IMG/VR virus record: IMGVR_UViG_3300021142_000021
Location: 1-64,000 of that record
DNA length: 64,000 nt
Origin: a virus
Reading direction: 5' to 3' (one strand)
How positions within the stretch are numbered: position 1 is the stretch's first letter; each line of letters starts with the position of its first letter. The translations under genes and the position numbers were made by a program. Below, piece by piece: positions 60,786 to 64,000 of this stretch. The notes beneath the pieces were generated by a model that searched no databases, had not been told where the DNA came from, and was given only the letters and a program-made list of their open reading frames with translations.

Positions 60786-61252
60786 TTAAACACTTGGTAA
60801 TGGATGTTGATGGTGTCCTTAATACAGGGCACTTTTTCTATAGTGCAGAAGGAAAGATATTTAAAGCATTTGGACCGCACGATAAAGACGGTATAAAGAT
60901 TGCTCAGAAATTAGGACTGACTATTGATTTCATTACAGCCGATGCTAATGGATGGGAAATAACCTGTGCTAGATTAATTAAGGATTGGGGATTCACAAAT
61001 TCAAATGTTCACCTTGTTACCGAAGGTGATAGATTAGGATGGATTGAAAAACAATATAATCTAGAAGAAGTTGCATATATCGGTGACGGGATTCATGATG
61101 CACCTATATTGGCTAGAGTAGCTGTAGGTATAGCACCAAAGAGTGCAAGAAGAGAAGCGATTGCTTCAGCCGATTATGTGACAGAAAGTGATGCAGGATC
61201 TGGTGCAGTATTAGATGCTGTGCTTATATTACAATCTATTATTAACAGATGA
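60782..61252 (+). CDS. KdsC-like HAD phosphatase
   Basis: A 156-residue, cap-less HAD phosphatase of the 3-deoxy-octulosonate-8-phosphate phosphatase type. Motif I MDVDGVLNTG has the nucleophile Asp8 and Asp10; KAFGPHDKDGIKIAQKLG near residues 29-46 and GDGIHDAPILARVAVGIAPKSAR near 100-125 are highly characteristic of KdsC-like enzymes. It should remove phosphate from a sugar acid or related metabolite. Overlaps with both neighbours are four bases (ATGA). Confidence 0.8.
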   Translation: MIKHLVMDVDGVLNTGHFFYSAEGKIFKAFGPHDKDGIKIAQKLGLTIDFITADANGWEITCARLIKDWGFTNSNVHLVTEGDRLGWIEKQYNLEEVAYIGDGIHDAPILARVAVGIAPKSARREAIASADYVTESDAGSGAVLDAVLILQSIINR

Positions 61253-62682
61253 AGAAAGTTGCTGTAGTAATTTGTGGTCAGTATCGAGAATTCGATATCG
61301 CATTTAGGTCATGGAAGTTTCTAAATCTTCCATTAGACGTTGATATCTATTTGTCGACATGGGATACGTCATACGAGGAGTTGTATGATACGTTTAATAC
61401 ACCAGCGGGTCCTATTGAGACAATTACTATCGATCGCATATTAAAGACAGTACCTAACATCAAAGATTATAAACTTAGCACAGAACCAGTCCCACGGATC
61501 AATACCATACATAAATTTGAATACCATATAAAAACTGGTTTACAGTTAATGATAGATTCTAATATAGAATATGACTATGTTATGATAATTCGTACTGATA
61601 TGTGGTTAACAAATGGAATAAGATTTGATCAAATCTTATTGGCTGATTTTTTACCAGATGATGTTGTATATGGGCCAAGCGAGTTAAATTTCAACGAACC
61701 ATTTTACGGACCTTGGGTAATAGATTGTTTTTTAATAGGCAATTATAAGACGATGAAAAAGTTTACAAAATTATCATTAAGGCCGGATGATGATTTTGGT
61801 TCAGAGCGTATGTTCGGAGACTTTTATGTGGCTGAAAATCTCCGAGCTGTACCTATACCGGGTATGTATGAATTGTTGGGTGTAAGATCTAATAGTAGAG
61901 ATTTACCGAGATTCACAGAGGCCGCTATTAGAAAGAAAACAAAGGAATGGTGGAACTTAAAACATCCAGAAAATGCAGTAGAACTTAATTCAGTAAAGAA
62001 AGTTGCCGTACTAATATGTGGGCAATATAGAGAATTCGAAACTGCTGTCAAGTCGTGGAAATTTATGCCACCCGGTATGGAATACGACATGTATATGTCC
62101 ACATGGAATACAACGTATGAAGAATTATACGACGGAGAATGGACACCTGCAACTGATATAGAAGAAGTAACTACAGAAAGAATAAGAAAAATAATCGGGT
62201 TAAAAGATTGCAAAACCTTCACAGAAATAAGCGGACCAACATTAAATAGGTTTGTATTTCTTATAAAGGCAGGAATCAATATGATGATTGATTCTGGTAT
62301 AGATTACGAATATGTTATAATAATTAGACCAGATTTATGGGTAGTTGATTCAATGATAAGTGGTATAACAGAAATATTTAAAGAGCCTATTCCAAATAAT
62401 GTTTCTTATGGGACAGGATTATTAATGAATGATGTTAATAATCTTCCCTGGGCTATGGATTGTATATGGATAGCCAATCAGCTAACCATAGAGAAATTCT
62501 TAGAATTTCCAGACAATAATCCAAATTATGGTATGGAATCGTTACTAGGTTCTTTCTATACCACTAATAAAATTGAAGTAAGATTAATACCCAATGAGTG
62601 GGAAATGGCTATAGTAAGATCGAATTGCAAAGATCTACCAGAATTTACAGAAGAAGCTATTAGAAAAAAATCTATAGAATAG
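61249..62682 (+). CDS. Two-domain SGQxR/TWD family protein, member 9
   Basis: A 477-residue protein consisting of two direct copies of the family domain: KKVAVVICGQYREFDIAFRSWKF (residue 2 on) with DIYLSTWDTSYEELYD, and KKVAVLICGQYREFETAVKSWKF (near residue 250) with DMYMSTWNTTYEELYD. Each copy ends with RKK(T/S). Copy 1 continues WWNLKHPENAVEL; copy 2 is cut by TAG at 62680, but the frame goes on as YHLKHPESIIL to a TGA at 62716. The stop therefore looks like a recent nonsense change. Both domains are otherwise intact. Confidence 0.65.
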   Translation: MKKVAVVICGQYREFDIAFRSWKFLNLPLDVDIYLSTWDTSYEELYDTFNTPAGPIETITIDRILKTVPNIKDYKLSTEPVPRINTIHKFEYHIKTGLQLMIDSNIEYDYVMIIRTDMWLTNGIRFDQILLADFLPDDVVYGPSELNFNEPFYGPWVIDCFLIGNYKTMKKFTKLSLRPDDDFGSERMFGDFYVAENLRAVPIPGMYELLGVRSNSRDLPRFTEAAIRKKTKEWWNLKHPENAVELNSVKKVAVLICGQYREFETAVKSWKFMPPGMEYDMYMSTWNTTYEELYDGEWTPATDIEEVTTERIRKIIGLKDCKTFTEISGPTLNRFVFLIKAGINMMIDSGIDYEYVIIIRPDLWVVDSMISGITEIFKEPIPNNVSYGTGLLMNDVNNLPWAMDCIWIANQLTIEKFLEFPDNNPNYGMESLLGSFYTTNKIEVRLIPNEWEMAIVRSNCKDLPEFTEEAIRKKSIE

Positions 62683-62714
62683 TATCATCTAAAACATCCG
62701 GAAAGTATAATATT

Positions 62715-63680
62715 ATGAAAAATTATAAATTAGGCGTCGGACCCATGAGTCACGAAATCATTGAGTCTATTAATGAATACGGAGAGACTAATAAATTAAT
62801 GGTAGTGGCATCACGCAATCAAGTTGACTATAATCATGGTTATGTATGTACCTCTAAAGAATTAACTAACCTAATTCTTAATCCTGGTATTCTTATTTGT
62901 CGAGATCATTGCGGACCTTATTTTAGCGACTCTGATAAAGGCCTGTCATTGGCCGCAGCTATGGATGAATGTAAAAAGACTATAACAGAAGATATTGAGG
63001 CAGGATTTGACCTCATACATATCGACGTATCAAAGATAGCCGACAATCAATTTGTATACGCTAAGGAACTAATCGAGTTTACATTAGATCTTAGTCCAAA
63101 TATTATGATGGAGTTCGGCAGCGAAAATAATACAGGTAAAAACTTAGATAATAGCTTATCTCATATTAGTGAACAATTAGATTTCATTACACAATATGCA
63201 GGTAATATTGTATTCTTTGTCACACAGACGGGAAGCTTTACACAACATAAGCAGATGGGATCATTTGATGTTAATTTCAATACGCCAATAGCACAACGGA
63301 TTCACGAAGCAGGGTTCCTATTCAAAGAACATAATGCAGACTATCTTACAAAAGAAGAAGTTAAATTGCGAAGTGCAGGAGTCGATGCACTGAATATTGC
63401 ACCGCAATTAGGAACAGTTCAAACAAGAATTTTACAGGATCTATCTAAGAATAGTGTAGAGTGGATTGATTTTGCAAACGCTGTTTATAAATCAAATCTC
63501 TGGGCCAGATGGATGCCGGCAGATCTACATGATAATAATATGGCTGTTATTGTAGCCGGACATTACATGTTTCATACACCCGAATATAAGAAATTAATTA
63601 AATCTATTGATTCGGAGTTATTCAACTCACAACTTAAGAAAGAGATGTTTGACATCTTCGATACATATACAAAGGACTAA
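62715..63680 (+). CDS. GatZ/KbaZ-like aldolase family protein
   Basis: A 321-residue TIM-barrel-like protein with features of the tagatose-bisphosphate aldolase accessory family: LMVVASRNQVDYNHGYV near residues 29-45, ILICRDHCGPYFSD near 60-73, EDIEAGFDLIHIDVSKIA near 95-112 and FKEHNADYLTKEEVKLRSAGVDALNIAPQLGTVQTRIL near 205-245. It may catalyse or assist an aldol step in sugar precursor synthesis. The start overlaps a TGA that was probably the ancestral stop of the preceding gene. Assignment to the family is by motif recall, not search. Confidence 0.6.
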   Translation: MKNYKLGVGPMSHEIIESINEYGETNKLMVVASRNQVDYNHGYVCTSKELTNLILNPGILICRDHCGPYFSDSDKGLSLAAAMDECKKTITEDIEAGFDLIHIDVSKIADNQFVYAKELIEFTLDLSPNIMMEFGSENNTGKNLDNSLSHISEQLDFITQYAGNIVFFVTQTGSFTQHKQMGSFDVNFNTPIAQRIHEAGFLFKEHNADYLTKEEVKLRSAGVDALNIAPQLGTVQTRILQDLSKNSVEWIDFANAVYKSNLWARWMPADLHDNNMAVIVAGHYMFHTPEYKKLIKSIDSELFNSQLKKEMFDIFDTYTKD

Positions 63681-63681
63681 T

Positions 63682-63810
63682 ATGAACTGGATTAAAAAAT
63701 GGATAAGCGATAACTGGTTAACAAGATTACTTGCGAAACGTCGCACCGAAAAAAGATATAAGAAGAAGTTAGCAGAAATTAAAAAACGAGATCCGTTTAT
63801 TTACAAATGA
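63682..63810 (+). CDS. Small basic protein before carbamoyltransferase
   Basis: A 42-residue strongly basic protein: MNWIKKWISDNWLTRLLAKRR at the start, KKKLAEIKKRDPFIYK at the end. An AAAGGA site precedes the ATG. It is joined to the carbamoyltransferase by an ATGA overlap. Amphipathic helices suggest membrane-surface or partner binding; function is unknown. Confidence 0.6.
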   Translation: MNWIKKWISDNWLTRLLAKRRTEKRYKKKLAEIKKRDPFIYK

Positions 63811-64000
63811 ATATAATTTGGGGAATCTGTGCTCTCAACCATGATGCATCTATTACGGTGATGTCTGGTAATGAAATCCTATTTGCAGGGCACTCTGAAA
63901 GGTATTCGAGAGTTAAGAATGATCCATATTTAGATAAGGGTCTAATCGAGGCTGCTGCAAAATTCGGAACACCATCTGAGTTTATTTGGTTTGAAAGACC
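63807..64000 (+). CDS. Carbamoyltransferase (NodU/CmcH family), 5' part
   Basis: The frame from ATG 63807 is open to the right edge. The first 64 residues have the family N-terminus: IIWGICALNHDASITVMSGNEILFAGHSERYSRVKNDPYLDKGL, where NHDAS and ERYSRVKND are the conserved metal- and substrate-site strings. These enzymes place carbamoyl groups on sugars or antibiotics. Together with the neighbouring genes this suggests a carbamoylated glycan. The rest lies outside the window. Confidence 0.85.
   Translation, partial: MNIIWGICALNHDASITVMSGNEILFAGHSERYSRVKNDPYLDKGLIEAAAKFGTPSEFIWFER

Noticed and set aside
1-64000. tRNA genes and CRISPR arrays.
   Set aside because: No cloverleaf with a TTCRA-type T-arm and matching acceptor was found, and there are no regularly spaced direct repeats outside protein-coding repeats.

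Overview
The window looks like part of a large, AT-rich, T4-like contractile-tailed bacteriophage (myovirus). The evidence is an almost complete T4-type baseplate gene set (homologues of gp26, gp51, gp48/54, gp53, gp5, gp25, gp6 and gp7), a tape-measure gene, gp46/gp47 recombination nucleases, and a gp55-type late sigma factor. T4-like late promoter boxes (GATAAATA or TATAAATA) precede many genes. No host or integration genes are seen. The radical-SAM, glycosyltransferase and carbamoyltransferase genes resemble those of aquatic T4-like phages such as cyanophages, but no photosynthesis gene is present and the host cannot be named.

Layout. 1-3538 (minus): the 5' part of a tape-measure gene with hydrophobic repeats, divergent from 3619-5282 (plus): a gp26-like protein, a gp51-like protein without a standard start codon, and one unknown gene. 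5528-6242: about 700 bases without a credible gene but full of inverted repeats, a candidate structured RNA. 6243-8514 (minus): GH108 endolysin, methyltransferase, glycosyltransferase. 8589-10048: a nuclease-like gene and an unknown gene. 10117-14605 (minus): gp46, gp47, a GIY-YIG homing endonuclease and the late sigma factor gp55, the last behind a host-type promoter. 14724-39722 (plus): the baseplate and adsorption module, with a lysozyme-bearing spike protein, an HNH homing endonuclease insert, an M15 peptidase, very large gp6 and gp7 proteins, and small structural or fibre proteins.

39789-64000 (plus): a tightly packed island of some 28 genes, many joined by ATGA-type overlaps, that looks devoted to glycan or surface-modification chemistry. 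It holds glycosyltransferases, methyltransferase-like proteins, a radical SAM protein, a cupin, a nucleotidyltransferase-kinase fusion, a shikimate-dehydrogenase-like protein, a KdsC-like phosphatase, a GatZ-like aldolase and the start of a carbamoyltransferase. Two lineage-specific families have expanded inside it: nine genes (ten domains) of a glycosyltransferase-like family marked by an N-terminal SGQxR-type motif and a TWD motif, and six SGNH-hydrolase-like genes.

Regulation. The minus-strand gp55 gene has a sigma70-like promoter (TTGACT, 17 bases, TATACT), so gp55 can be made before late transcription. gp55 then presumably directs polymerase to the GATAAATA boxes. At three genes (GIY-YIG endonuclease, gp25, and the first gene of the glycan island) the late box lies in or at the edge of the loop of a hairpin whose 3' arm covers the ribosome binding site. 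This predicts that read-through RNA is untranslated and only the late-initiated RNA is translated, as known for T4 lysozyme gene e and the I-TevI endonuclease.
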